64,000 nt of DNA from Paraprevotella clara YIT 11840 (GTDB taxonomy: Bacteria > Bacteroidota > Bacteroidia > Bacteroidales > Bacteroidaceae), in NCBI RefSeq assembly GCF_000233955.1, contig NZ_JH376616.1:124001-188000 (forward strand), read 5' to 3'. Positions 1 through 8,742 of the stretch are shown piece after piece. How positions within the stretch are numbered: the stretch's first letter is position 1; the number at the start of each line of letters is the position of its first letter. Both the position numbers and the translations under genes were made by a program. Below the pieces are notes generated by a model, which saw nothing but the letters and a program-made list of their open reading frames with translations, searched no databases and was not told the DNA's origin.

Positions 1-152
1 ATTTCCTCTTTGCCGATATATTCTGTTTCTTCCGTCTCTTTCTGTTTGGCGAGGCGCGTAACGGCTTTCACGGCCTTCCGCATCAACGATTCGTCCTCTG
101 CAATAATACTGAGCTGGCGGAAAAGTTCCGCATTCAATTCCATTGTAGTCAT
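1..152 (-). CDS. Small hypothetical protein, N-terminal part only (runs off the window)
   Basis: The ATG at 150-152 is preceded by a strong ribosome binding site (GGAGG, 159-165 on the minus strand). Fifty codons are open to the window edge. The visible residues are helical and charged, starting MTTMELNAELFRQL. Short proteins with this kind of start are common in Bacteroidales genomes and some are thought to be antitoxin-like, but I cannot assign a function. The C-terminus is outside the window, and a terminator (253-303) separates it from the kdp-associated kinase upstream. Confidence is good that it is a gene and low on what it does. Confidence 0.6.
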   Translation of the reverse strand, partial: MTTMELNAELFRQLSIIAEDESLMRKAVKAVTRLAKQKETEETEYIGKEE

Positions 153-252
153 AAACTGTTCCTCCTTGTTTTGTATATTGCAAACTTACAAAAAAAGCCT
201 GATTCTTATGTCTTTCGGACAGAAAAATCATTTTGTCTTTATAAATAAAAAA

Positions 253-303
253 CATCCTTCCTTCGAAAAGCCGCAAAATCATGCGTTTTTTGAAAGAAGG
301 ATG
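253..303 (-). terminator. Intrinsic terminator after the kdp-associated histidine kinase gene
   Basis: A 12-bp inverted repeat (arms 253-264 and 292-303) is followed on the minus strand by a run of T residues (about 241-252). It lies 22 bases beyond the histidine kinase stop codon and would end the long kdp/trehalose transcript. Confidence 0.75.
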
Positions 304-324
304 CCACTCCTACATATTCTTTCC

Positions 325-1800
325 TCAGCAAGGCAAAACCATGGTAAAGACACTGCCTTTTCCCAATTCGCTGTCTACCGTCAGTGTTCCTCCGTGAGCT
401 TCCACAAAGTCCCGGGAAATGGACAAACCCAATCCGGTTCCCTGCACTTTCGTACCCGGCACACGGAAATAATGCTCGAAAATACTTTCGTGGTAACGCG
501 GGTCTATGCCCTTTCCGAAATCTTGTACAAACATGGCAATATGGTTGTCGTCCTGTTGGCGTGCCCCGATGACCACACGACCGGCCTCGGACGAATAACG
601 GACGGCATTGCTCAACAGGTTGGTCAACACCCAAGCTATTTTCTCGCTGTCGACAAAGAGCTTCCCGATTTTCTCCGGATAGTCCACTTCCACTTGTATT
701 CCGAATTTCTCAGCCTGTACGCGATTGGCCTTGATAGCATAGTCAATCAATTCGATGGGCTTGGTAATCTTCGGTTTCAGTTGCAGTTTTCCACTCTCCA
801 CCTGCGTCATATTGAGCAACTCGCCCGTGATACTGAGCAGCCGCTCACTGTTCTCTTTAATGCTTCTCGAAAGTTCCTCCTGTTCGGGGTTCAGTCCTCC
901 CACACGCTTGTCTTCCAGAAGTTGCAGACTCATCATAATGGCTGAAATCGGGGTTTTCAGCTCATGCGATACGGTGGATATGAAAGTCGTTTTGGCTGTG
1001 TCGAGTTCTTGGAACTCCGTCACGTTCTTCAACATGATTACATCTCCCCTCTTCTCCATCGTCACTCCGTCGTTGCCGCGCATCGTAATCTCCATATATT
1101 TCACTTGGAAATAGCTCTCCTTGTTGTCGGCGTAAATCTTCAACGACTCGCGTTTGGACTTCGGTGCCTCCTGTTCCTTCTTCTTATCTTCCCACATTCC
1201 GCAAATCAGACGACGCAGCAGGTCGTTGCGCATGGCTATCTCCTGAGCCGACTTCCGGATGACGTCCTCACGTTTCAAATTCAGTATGTTCAGCGCTTCA
1301 TTGTTGATAAAAAGAATGATCTGCTCATTGTCCAGACCGACGATGGGTTCATTGATGGAATTGATGATGGTTTCCAGATAACGTTTGGAAGCCATGAGGT
1401 CCGAAATCGTACTGTTGTGATAATCTTTCAGCCGTTTGGCCATCCTATTGAAATTCTTCGACACCTCTTCCAGTTCCTTGTCGCCTCTCAGGTCCAACTT
1501 GGCATCATAATTATGATTGGCTATCTCAAGGATACCTTTCACTAAACTTTTAAAGGGAGAATTGATGGAGTTGGGAATTTTAAACAGAATCCACAAACCG
1601 ATGCAAATACAAATGCCACCGATAATCATAATCCATGTCAATGCACGGTTCATTCCCGGCTCGGCTGCCGGGCTGTCCGGTTCGGTTGCTGTCAGTATTT
1701 GCAGATTCGTCACCGACAAAGACACCAACAAAACAATCATGGCCACCAAGACACCGATCGACACGGTGAGTTTGGTCTTAATGTTCATATCGAATTTCAT
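325..1800 (-). CDS. Sensor histidine kinase, kinase half of a split KdpD system
   Basis: Membrane histidine kinase of 491 residues. It has two transmembrane helices (about 10-31 and 54-73) separated by a short extracytoplasmic loop, then a HAMP region (about 74-126), a PAS domain (about 140-260), a HisKA domain with His279 in STVSHELKTP, and an ATPase domain with the G1 box DFGKGID (427-433) and GTGLGLSIS. The gene starts 18 bases after the stop of the short kdpD gene and is the last gene of the cluster. Classical KdpD carries its sensor, four helices and kinase in one chain; here the sensor is a separate protein, and this kinase lacks the usual DUF4118 helices. The likely partner is the NtrC-type regulator at 14976-16325, which is inference from shared neighbourhood. 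Confidence 0.9.
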   Translation of the reverse strand: MKFDMNIKTKLTVSIGVLVAMIVLLVSLSVTNLQILTATEPDSPAAEPGMNRALTWIMIIGGICICIGLWILFKIPNSINSPFKSLVKGILEIANHNYDAKLDLRGDKELEEVSKNFNRMAKRLKDYHNSTISDLMASKRYLETIINSINEPIVGLDNEQIILFINNEALNILNLKREDVIRKSAQEIAMRNDLLRRLICGMWEDKKKEQEAPKSKRESLKIYADNKESYFQVKYMEITMRGNDGVTMEKRGDVIMLKNVTEFQELDTAKTTFISTVSHELKTPISAIMMSLQLLEDKRVGGLNPEQEELSRSIKENSERLLSITGELLNMTQVESGKLQLKPKITKPIELIDYAIKANRVQAEKFGIQVEVDYPEKIGKLFVDSEKIAWVLTNLLSNAVRYSSEAGRVVIGARQQDDNHIAMFVQDFGKGIDPRYHESIFEHYFRVPGTKVQGTGLGLSISRDFVEAHGGTLTVDSELGKGSVFTMVLPC

Positions 1801-1818
1801 ATCTTTAAATGAGATTTA

Positions 1819-2952
1819 TTATGCTACAATAATTAAGTCAATCCGCATCTCGGACAACTGTTGCAAGAAACGCTTGTACCGTCCGATTTTAAAAAACATT
1901 TCCGGCATCTCAAACGCAGGACGCCCCATACATACGGTTGTCACCTGATTCTCTTTGCAAAACTGCACGATAGCGTCGGTCACATTCGGTGAAGACATCT
2001 GTTCTACCTTTCCGCCCAACTCGGTTACCAACTGGAAATAATTCAGCAAATAACGTTGGGAAGAAAGCTTGATACGGTCCGGGCTTTCCTTGGGAGTCTG
2101 CACGTGCAAAGCGATAAAAGAAGTACTGTAACGCGTGGACAGCCGGTATGCCTTCCGTATGATATGCCTCGGCGTATGCTCATTGCTGCTCACGCAAGCC
2201 AGGATTTTCTCACGCCGCGTCTGGGCCGGCGCCAAAGGCGTCACCTCGCTTTCTACCTTGCGTTCCACCCTGAAAGCCACTTCTTTCAAAGCCAACTCAC
2301 GCAACTGGAGAATATTCTCTGTCTTAAAGAAATTATTGAGGGCGGTCTGTATTTTCTCCTTTTTATAGATATTCCCGGCTTTCAGGCGCGTTATCAAGTC
2401 TTCGGCCGTCAGGTCGATGTTCACCACCTCATCGGCCTCCTGCAATACTTTGTCGGGCACCCTCTCCGCCACATTGATTCCCGTAATGCTCTTCACGTCC
2501 TCGCTCAAACTTTCGATATGCTGGATGTTCAAAGCCGAAACCACATTGATGCCGGCATCCAAGAGTTCCATCACGTCTTCCCAACGCTTCGTATTGCGAG
2601 AACCCTCCACATTCGTATGCGCCAATTCATCGACGATGACCAACTCGGGATGGACTTGCAGAATGGTCTCCAAATCCATCTCCTCGATTTCCTTTCCTTT
2701 ATAAAAGACTTTCTTGCGGGGAATCACGGGCAAACCTTCGAGCATGGCCACCGTTCCGGGACGACCGTGAGTCTCCACATAACCGATTTGCACATCTATT
2801 CCGTTCTTCAACAAGTCATGTGCCTCCGACAACATCCTGTAAGTTTTGCCTACACCGGCTATCATTCCGATGTAAATCTTGAACTTACCCCGTCGGGAAC
2901 GACGAATCAATTCCAGAAAGCGCTGCGCGTTACCGTTTTCGTTTTCTTCCAT
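1819..2952 (-). CDS. kdpD: Truncated KdpD: KDP sensor domain plus universal-stress-protein domain
   Basis: Cytoplasmic protein of 377 residues. The N-terminal KdpD domain (about 20-230) has the Walker A sequence GVGKTY (34-39) and the conserved family segments VDELAHTNVEGSRN and LNIQHIESL. Residues about 245-377 form a USP-like domain. Full KdpD of E. coli is about 890 residues; the membrane helices and kinase are missing here and a kinase follows as the next gene. Known role of the family: sensing potassium limitation and osmotic stress to control kdpFABC. The gene sits 9 bases after the GH15 gene, so it is probably co-transcribed with the trehalose genes. The ATG at 2952 is the natural start. 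Confidence 0.92.
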   Translation of the reverse strand: MEENENGNAQRFLELIRRSRRGKFKIYIGMIAGVGKTYRMLSEAHDLLKNGIDVQIGYVETHGRPGTVAMLEGLPVIPRKKVFYKGKEIEEMDLETILQVHPELVIVDELAHTNVEGSRNTKRWEDVMELLDAGINVVSALNIQHIESLSEDVKSITGINVAERVPDKVLQEADEVVNIDLTAEDLITRLKAGNIYKKEKIQTALNNFFKTENILQLRELALKEVAFRVERKVESEVTPLAPAQTRREKILACVSSNEHTPRHIIRKAYRLSTRYSTSFIALHVQTPKESPDRIKLSSQRYLLNYFQLVTELGGKVEQMSSPNVTDAIVQFCKENQVTTVCMGRPAFEMPEMFFKIGRYKRFLQQLSEMRIDLIIVA

Positions 2953-2961
2953 ATACTTTTA

Positions 2962-4746
2962 TTATTTAAGCTTCAACTGTTTACTCTCTTGTGAAAGTAA
3001 AATGGCCGTATTCACCAAAGCCAGATGGGAATAAGCCTGCGGGAAGTTTCCTAACAGTTCTTTCGTATCAAAGTTAATATCTTCACTGAACAATCCCAAA
3101 TGATTACCATAGGTTAACACTTCTTCGAACAAACACCGGGCCTCCTCACGCTGCCCGATGACATACAAAGCCCGAATCAACCAGAAAGTGCAAATCGTAA
3201 AGGCCGAAGACGGCAAACCGAAATCGTCTTTACTGTTATAACGATACATCAATCCCTTGTGCATCAATGCCTCTTTCACGGCCCGTACCGTCTTATGGTA
3301 ACGTACATCGTCCGCACTGATGAAACCGTATGGTTCCATCAACAACAAGGAAGAATCCAATGCCTGGTTTTCATAACATTGGGAGAAGCTTTGCAGTTCC
3401 TCTTTCCACCCGTGTGTGAAGACTTCCTCCTTGATCAGCGCAGCTTCGGCATTCCACTGCTCTCCATAACCATGTTTGTTCAGCAATACGGCTATTTTGG
3501 CCGCACGATCCAATGCCACCCAACACATGACTTTGGACGACACGAACTGCTGCGCTTCGCCCCGGATTTCCCAAATACCTTTATCCGGCTTGCGCCAATT
3601 CTCACAAACCGTCAAGGCGATACACTTCACCATCTCCCACATGTCTTCCACCTCGTCCAAGGTTCCGGGCATCAGACAATAGTACTGGTAAATCAGGTCC
3701 ATCAGATAACCGAAAGAGTCATTCTGGCGCTGATGATAAGCATCGTTGCCTATGCGCACCGGTTTCGAATCTTTGTAACCAGCCAAATGGTCGAGTGTCA
3801 GCTCCGTCAGTTCCCTCTCGCCACGAATGCCATACATGATTTGGTAGTTGTGCGTCGTGATAAAAGTAGACTGGATGAACTTCATGAAACGACGGGCTGA
3901 ATTGACATGGCCGATATTGAACAAGGTCTCGATGGCCATGGAAGCATCACGCAGCCAACAGAAACGGTAATCCCAATTTCTCACCTCCCCTACAGTCTCC
4001 GGCAGACTGGTGGTCACGGCCGCCATCACCGCCCCATTGCGGTAGGTCATGAGCTTCAATACAAGCATGCTTCGTTCGATTACCTCGTTATACCTTGTGT
4101 AACGCTTGGCATGGTCTGTCCAATTCAGCCAATACACCAAAGTGCGGCAATATTCCAGTTTCTCCCGTTCGATATCCACCGGAATGACCTTCTCATTGAA
4201 AGAAAACAGAAAAAACTCATCCTTTTCCAAGGTGATTTCATCATGATTCACAACTTTCTTCAAGTCCAATGACGAATACAAATATTGCCGGTCCTTATTC
4301 TCCACCGACGAATAAGTTTCGACGTATTGGGAGGTCACGTTATAAATAGTCTTTCCCCTCGCATAGTTGGGAGCCGGACGATAATCCACCTTCATACGGG
4401 GACGGCCTTTCGCCCAACGGATATACCTGTAAATCTCTGCCGGACGGTAGAAATCCTTTCCATCGGAGGTAGGATAGCAAGGCATGAAATCCACCACGTC
4501 GAAGGCTCCTTCTTCCGACTCGAAATGTGTAGACAGAATGTTGGTATGAGGCACGTACGATTGTGTAACCTTATAATCCGAAGTCACCTTAAAACCAAAA
4601 TGGCCTCCTTTTTGCCTGTCCAATATGGCCGCAAATACGGAAGGAGAATCAAATTCCGGAAAACACAACCATTCAATAGCCCCTTTTTCCGATATGAGGG
4701 CGGCGGTCGAGCAATTCCCGATTACACCGTAGTTCAAATTTTGCAT
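2962..4746 (-). CDS. GH15 family glycoside hydrolase, candidate trehalase
   Basis: Cytoplasmic enzyme of 594 residues without signal peptide. An N-terminal beta-sandwich (about 1-230) precedes an (alpha/alpha)6 barrel with the GH15 signatures NWDYRFCWLRDA (257-268) and GIWEIRGEAQQFVSSKVM (from about 390), the latter holding a conserved acid. Bacterial GH15 members include glucoamylases, glucodextranases and the trehalase of mycobacteria; length and lack of secretion fit the intracellular trehalase/glucoamylase-like group. It is 7 bases after the fused trehalose synthase gene, so trehalose is the most plausible substrate, but this is inferred from context. Glucoamylase activity on maltodextrins remains possible. 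Confidence 0.88.
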   Translation of the reverse strand: MQNLNYGVIGNCSTAALISEKGAIEWLCFPEFDSPSVFAAILDRQKGGHFGFKVTSDYKVTQSYVPHTNILSTHFESEEGAFDVVDFMPCYPTSDGKDFYRPAEIYRYIRWAKGRPRMKVDYRPAPNYARGKTIYNVTSQYVETYSSVENKDRQYLYSSLDLKKVVNHDEITLEKDEFFLFSFNEKVIPVDIEREKLEYCRTLVYWLNWTDHAKRYTRYNEVIERSMLVLKLMTYRNGAVMAAVTTSLPETVGEVRNWDYRFCWLRDASMAIETLFNIGHVNSARRFMKFIQSTFITTHNYQIMYGIRGERELTELTLDHLAGYKDSKPVRIGNDAYHQRQNDSFGYLMDLIYQYYCLMPGTLDEVEDMWEMVKCIALTVCENWRKPDKGIWEIRGEAQQFVSSKVMCWVALDRAAKIAVLLNKHGYGEQWNAEAALIKEEVFTHGWKEELQSFSQCYENQALDSSLLLMEPYGFISADDVRYHKTVRAVKEALMHKGLMYRYNSKDDFGLPSSAFTICTFWLIRALYVIGQREEARCLFEEVLTYGNHLGLFSEDINFDTKELLGNFPQAYSHLALVNTAILLSQESKQLKLK

Positions 4747-4753
4747 GATATGT

Positions 4754-7018
4754 CTATTTTCGTTTAATCAGTTTTTTCATCCAATGTAAAATCACACCTA
4801 AATCCTGACGGCCTTGTTTCCCGTTCGAGGAGATACGAAGAGGAGCCCCCGTGGCCAAAGCCTGCAACATCGGCAAAGCATCCGTTTGAGATTTCAGGTT
4901 ATAACGGGCATCTTCCGACACCGTTCCGATTTTCACCGTAACGGCACTCTCCGGCAAGGCACGAAACATGTCATTGTCTGTCGTGTCGTCTCCCATAGCC
5001 AATATGAAATCATAATGCGCCTTACGCAACAATCGTTTTACTTCGGAGCCTTTCGTACAGTTAGACTGTTTGATTTCTACCACCTTGTTTCCCTGCAAGA
5101 TTTGCAGACGATGTTGCAAACAAATGGAAACCAATGCCCGAACCAACTGGCGTGCCCTCAGTTCTCCCAACCAGGAATCTACCGCCCGGTAATGCCAAGC
5201 CAAAGCCGTCTCCTTTATTTCCAAACGCGATTTCGGGGTTTTATGCACAAACATGTTCAGAATAGACAGGATACTTTGGCTCCATTCCGGTTTGTAGCTG
5301 GTCTGATGCCATTCTCCGTTCTCTTTATAATAGGCCCCGTGTTCCGCGGCAAAAGAAACCGGCAGACCGCCTAACCACTTCTCTAATGTCTGATGGTCGC
5401 GACCGCTGTTGATAACCACATGATTGGCCGGATCGGAGGTCAAATCCTTAAGTACTTGTATTACCTCAGGGGTCGGCACGGCATCTTCCGGACGCTTTTG
5501 GAATCCCACCAACGTCCCGTCATAATCCAACAAAATGAGACGGCTCCGAGCCTGAGTATACAAAGCCTTTATCTGTTTCAGCAAATTCGTGGAAAGCAAC
5601 TTCCCCGACAGGTATTGGTTTTTGTCTACCACGTTTTTCCATTCTTCCATGAAGTCGGCCGCCCATTTGTTGACGGTCTGGACGGAAAGTATGGCCTGCA
5701 TCTTGCTGATACGTTTTGCTTGCTCCTCGTATGGCATTTGCAACGCCGTAAAAATGGCATCCGCAATCTGGTCCGTATCATTGGGATTAATCTGAATGGC
5801 ATCGGCCAATTCCACGGCAGCACCCGCCATCTCACTCAATACCAATACCCCCGGATTGTTGACTTTCGTGGCGACATATTCTTTAGCCACAAGGTTCATA
5901 CCGTCTCGTAACGGAGTAACCAAGGCCACGTCTGCCACGAAATACATGGCCGTAAGTTCTTCAAATGAAAAACCATGATAGAAATAACAGACCGGTGTCC
6001 AGTTGATGTCGGAGTAACGTCCGTTAATCCGTCCTATGGTCTCGTCTATCTTCGTTTTCAGCCCTGCATAGCTTTCCACATGGTCGCGAGAAGGCACAAT
6101 GACCATAGCCAACGTCACCTTTCCTTGGTACTCTGGATGACGTTCGAGAAAAGTCTCAAACCCTTGCAAACGATGCAGGATGCCTTTGCTATAATCCAAA
6201 CGGTCTACGGACAGCAACAACTTGTGGTTGCGGAAAAGAATACGTTTTTTCTCTATCTCGCTCCACACTTTCGGCGTGGCAGACGAATGATTGTATAATT
6301 CATAGTTTATGCCCATCGGCAGTGCGTTTACACGCACGATGCGGCTGTCCGTCTGGGCTTCGTCCAAATCGAACTTAATATGTAATACACGTTCTACGGC
6401 ATTGATGAAATAGCGCATATAGTCGTGTGTGTGAAAACCTATAAAATCCGCTCCCATCAGACCGTTCAACAATTCCGCCCGCTCGGGCAATATACGGAAT
6501 AATTCGTATGAGGGAAACGGAATGTGATGGAAATATCCGATGTGAAGATTGGGCATCCGCTTCCGTAACATGCCTGGAAGAAGCATAAGCTGATAATCCT
6601 GTATCCAAACCCAATCGCCGGAACCCACTTGCTTGCAAATCTCATCGCAAAACAGAGCATTCACTTTCTGGTAAGACTCCCAATACTCTTTCCGTACCGT
6701 AGTATGGGAAAAGAAATAATGGCACAAAGGCCAAATGGTACTATTGCTGTATCCTTCGTAGTAATCGTGATACTGTTCTTCCGACAAAAATATCGGATGA
6801 AAATCCATCGTCTCCAGATGCTGTCGGATTTCTATCTGCTGACGGGCATTATCGACACAAACTCCCGGCCAGCCGATCCAATGTTTCTCCATGGAAATCT
6901 GCAAGGAGTCGAGCCCCGTTGCCAAACCTCCTTCACTACGTACGAAAGTATAGCTGTCTTGCCGAGGCACAGCCTTTACAGGCAATCTGTTTGCAACGAT
7001 ATATAATTTCATCTTCAA
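4754..7018 (-). CDS. Fused trehalose-6-phosphate synthase / trehalose-6-phosphate phosphatase
   Basis: Bifunctional cytoplasmic enzyme of 754 residues. Residues 1-480 are a GT20 synthase (OtsA-like): [18 protein letters not shown] (from 161), DRLDYSKGI (272-280) and [14 protein letters not shown] are the substrate-binding segments; it joins UDP- or other NDP-glucose to glucose-6-phosphate. Residues about 490-735 are a HAD phosphatase (OtsB-like) with the nucleophile motif DYDGTLV (498-504) and [10 protein letters not shown] (676-685). Together they make trehalose, a compatible solute. The fusion resembles the architecture of eukaryotic TPS proteins and is also known in Bacteroidetes. It starts the trehalose-kdpD segment after a terminator (7133-7158), yet lies in line with kdpFABC. 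The start used is ATG 7018; a second ATG lies two codons in. Confidence 0.95.
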   Translation of the reverse strand: MKMKLYIVANRLPVKAVPRQDSYTFVRSEGGLATGLDSLQISMEKHWIGWPGVCVDNARQQIEIRQHLETMDFHPIFLSEEQYHDYYEGYSNSTIWPLCHYFFSHTTVRKEYWESYQKVNALFCDEICKQVGSGDWVWIQDYQLMLLPGMLRKRMPNLHIGYFHHIPFPSYELFRILPERAELLNGLMGADFIGFHTHDYMRYFINAVERVLHIKFDLDEAQTDSRIVRVNALPMGINYELYNHSSATPKVWSEIEKKRILFRNHKLLLSVDRLDYSKGILHRLQGFETFLERHPEYQGKVTLAMVIVPSRDHVESYAGLKTKIDETIGRINGRYSDINWTPVCYFYHGFSFEELTAMYFVADVALVTPLRDGMNLVAKEYVATKVNNPGVLVLSEMAGAAVELADAIQINPNDTDQIADAIFTALQMPYEEQAKRISKMQAILSVQTVNKWAADFMEEWKNVVDKNQYLSGKLLSTNLLKQIKALYTQARSRLILLDYDGTLVGFQKRPEDAVPTPEVIQVLKDLTSDPANHVVINSGRDHQTLEKWLGGLPVSFAAEHGAYYKENGEWHQTSYKPEWSQSILSILNMFVHKTPKSRLEIKETALAWHYRAVDSWLGELRARQLVRALVSICLQHRLQILQGNKVVEIKQSNCTKGSEVKRLLRKAHYDFILAMGDDTTDNDMFRALPESAVTVKIGTVSEDARYNLKSQTDALPMLQALATGAPLRISSNGKQGRQDLGVILHWMKKLIKRK

Positions 7019-7124
7019 ATAAATTCCTAAATACGACTATTCACCATAAAACCTGGCAATAACGCGTCAGGTAATATCCAAACAAAGAAAAAGGTCAATG
7101 TCCATACTTGCCTTTATATATAAG

Positions 7125-7158
7125 AGAGAAAACTCAGGGCTCCGTGAGGAACCCTGAG
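7125..7158 (-). terminator. Intrinsic terminator after the outer-membrane barrel gene
   Basis: Stem CTCAGGG/CCCTGAG (7133-7139 with 7152-7158) extended by TCC/GGA around a GTGA loop, followed on the minus strand by TTTTCTCTCTT. It separates kdpFABC-barrel from the trehalose genes, so these may need read-through or a second promoter in 7019-7124; I see no convincing -7/-33 pair there. Confidence 0.75.
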
Positions 7159-7174
7159 AAAACTACGAATAGAA

Positions 7175-7924
7175 TCAGAAGCCCAAGCTAAAACCAGCCA
7201 AAAGGTAGGTTCTGTCATGGACCGGGGCAACAAGAGCCTGTACGAAGACAGGTATTGCAAATTTATCCGTTACTTGGATATCTTTACTTGCTTTGATGGA
7301 AACATCCGTCACACCGGCTTTGTCGTTGTACATACCCTTCCAAGGAGTGAATCCTAAGGCCGGGGTTAATGTAATGTCGGCCGGTAATGAAACCGGATAA
7401 GAGAGGTTGACATAAGTAGAGAACTTGTTGTTGTCCGTAGGATCTTCGCCCAACACGAACTTATCTCCACCGGCAAACATCGTACTCCATGAAATGTTCA
7501 ATGCAAATTTATCGAAAGTCTCACCGAAGTTATAAGCTAAAGTTCCTTCAAAATAATGAGCATCCTCATAGTACCCATAAGGCATGTCGGTTCCGCTCCA
7601 CCAGTAATCCGATACGGTTACGGAGAAACCTTTGATGGCATATGACAAGTTGATGTCGAATTCCTTTGCGCCGCCACCATTGTCATTCACGCCCCATTTA
7701 GAAAGCGTCTGGCTTCCCCATGCATTCAAACTCAAGCCTTTGTAACCCAACGTCAAAGAAGGTTGAATAGAGAAACCTGAATTTTGGTCTATACCACGCC
7801 AGATATAATCGCTTACGAAATCAGCTTTTCCGCTGACAACGAAATCACCTGCGTTTGCCATGCCGGGCACTAACAGTGCCGCACCTAAAACCAATCCTAC
7901 TTTTTTTAAACTTTTCATATTCAT
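7175..7924 (-). CDS. Gcw_chp/TorF-like outer-membrane beta-barrel protein
   Basis: Protein of 249 residues with a signal peptide ending near AMANAG-like residues (about 1-25) and alternating hydrophobic/aromatic beta strands ending in a C-terminal phenylalanine (GFSLGF), as expected for an outer-membrane barrel. The segment SDYIWRGIDQ near residue 38 is typical of the Gcw_chp family of unknown function. It follows kdpC after a 223-base gap and is followed by a terminator. A barrel in a high-affinity potassium operon may be a pore that lets K+ or other solutes cross the outer membrane; that is inference. Confidence 0.8.
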   Translation of the reverse strand: MNMKSLKKVGLVLGAALLVPGMANAGDFVVSGKADFVSDYIWRGIDQNSGFSIQPSLTLGYKGLSLNAWGSQTLSKWGVNDNGGGAKEFDINLSYAIKGFSVTVSDYWWSGTDMPYGYYEDAHYFEGTLAYNFGETFDKFALNISWSTMFAGGDKFVLGEDPTDNNKFSTYVNLSYPVSLPADITLTPALGFTPWKGMYNDKAGVTDVSIKASKDIQVTDKFAIPVFVQALVAPVHDRTYLLAGFSLGF

Positions 7925-8147
7925 AAATCAATTAAAGTGTTGTGTTGTGTCGTTTTACTTTTCACTTGTTTTTTTAAAGAATGCCATCACCCTTGAAGCA
8001 CGGGAATATCTCCAAAACCTCCAGACTCTGTCGCCATGGCAAAGGTAGTACGAGAGAAGCAGTTTATTCCTTCCGCCGACAAAGCTACCCGAATGTATTC
8101 TTCCATATCCGAACTTCATCAATGACGGCATTTCTTGTCTACTGTTA
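7925..8147 (-). other. Gap between kdpC and the barrel gene
   Basis: No credible gene in these 223 bases. On the minus strand a TACCTTTG sequence (8040-8047) matches the Bacteroidetes -7 box, but there is no TTG at the right distance, so a separate promoter for the barrel gene is only possible. An imperfect long-range inverted repeat (about 7979-7993 with 8121-8138) might stabilise the transcript. Confidence 0.3.
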
Positions 8148-8723
8148 TTATTTATTTGCTTCGTCTAAAGCCACATTCAGTTTCAGTACATTTACCTTTG
8201 CTGTTCCGAACATACCTAACAGAGGCTTCTCCACAGCTTGGTCTACTATAGCTTTCACTTCGTCTTCACTCATGCCACGAGCTTCAGCAACACGTTTTAC
8301 CTGTACGTATGCACAAGCCGGAGTGATATTGGGATCCAGACCGGAACCGCTGGCCGTTACCATTTCAGCCGGCACTTCGTCACGGCTCAAATAAGGATGG
8401 TGTACAAGGAAGGAATCCACACGGGCCTCCACCTCTGCCAAATATTCCTCATTGGTAGGACCTTTGTTGGAACCGGCAGAACTTGTAGCATCGTAACCGT
8501 CACCAGCACTTGAAGGACGTCCCCAGAAGTAAACGTCTGACGTAAACATCTGTCCTACATTCGCAGCACCTACGACTTTACCGTTCAAGGTTACAGTCTC
8601 TGCATTGCCATTCTCGCCGCGGCCTGCAAACTGTGCGAATATCCACAATACCAGTATGTAAAATACCGAAAAGAAGATGCAGAACGCTATCGTTATACGA
8701 AATGATTTTATAAAGTTCTTCAT
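8148..8723 (-). CDS. kdpC: K+-transporting ATPase subunit KdpC
   Basis: KdpC of 191 residues, the usual size. One N-terminal membrane helix (about 9-30) is followed by a soluble domain with the family segments YFWGRPSS and SGSGLDPNITPACAYVQVKRVAEARG. KdpC is the periplasm-facing helper subunit that stabilises the KdpFABC complex and supports its activity. It starts 19 bases after kdpB ends and is part of the kdpFABC operon. Confidence 0.96.
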   Translation of the reverse strand: MKNFIKSFRITIAFCIFFSVFYILVLWIFAQFAGRGENGNAETVTLNGKVVGAANVGQMFTSDVYFWGRPSSAGDGYDATSSAGSNKGPTNEEYLAEVEARVDSFLVHHPYLSRDEVPAEMVTASGSGLDPNITPACAYVQVKRVAEARGMSEDEVKAIVDQAVEKPLLGMFGTAKVNVLKLNVALDEANK

Positions 8724-8742
8724 TGTTTTGTCTGTTTATTGA

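Noticed and set aside
10-945. Long plus-strand frame opposite the histidine kinase
   Set aside because: It lies antisense to a clear kinase domain, with no family resemblance; GC-rich codons make such shadows common here.
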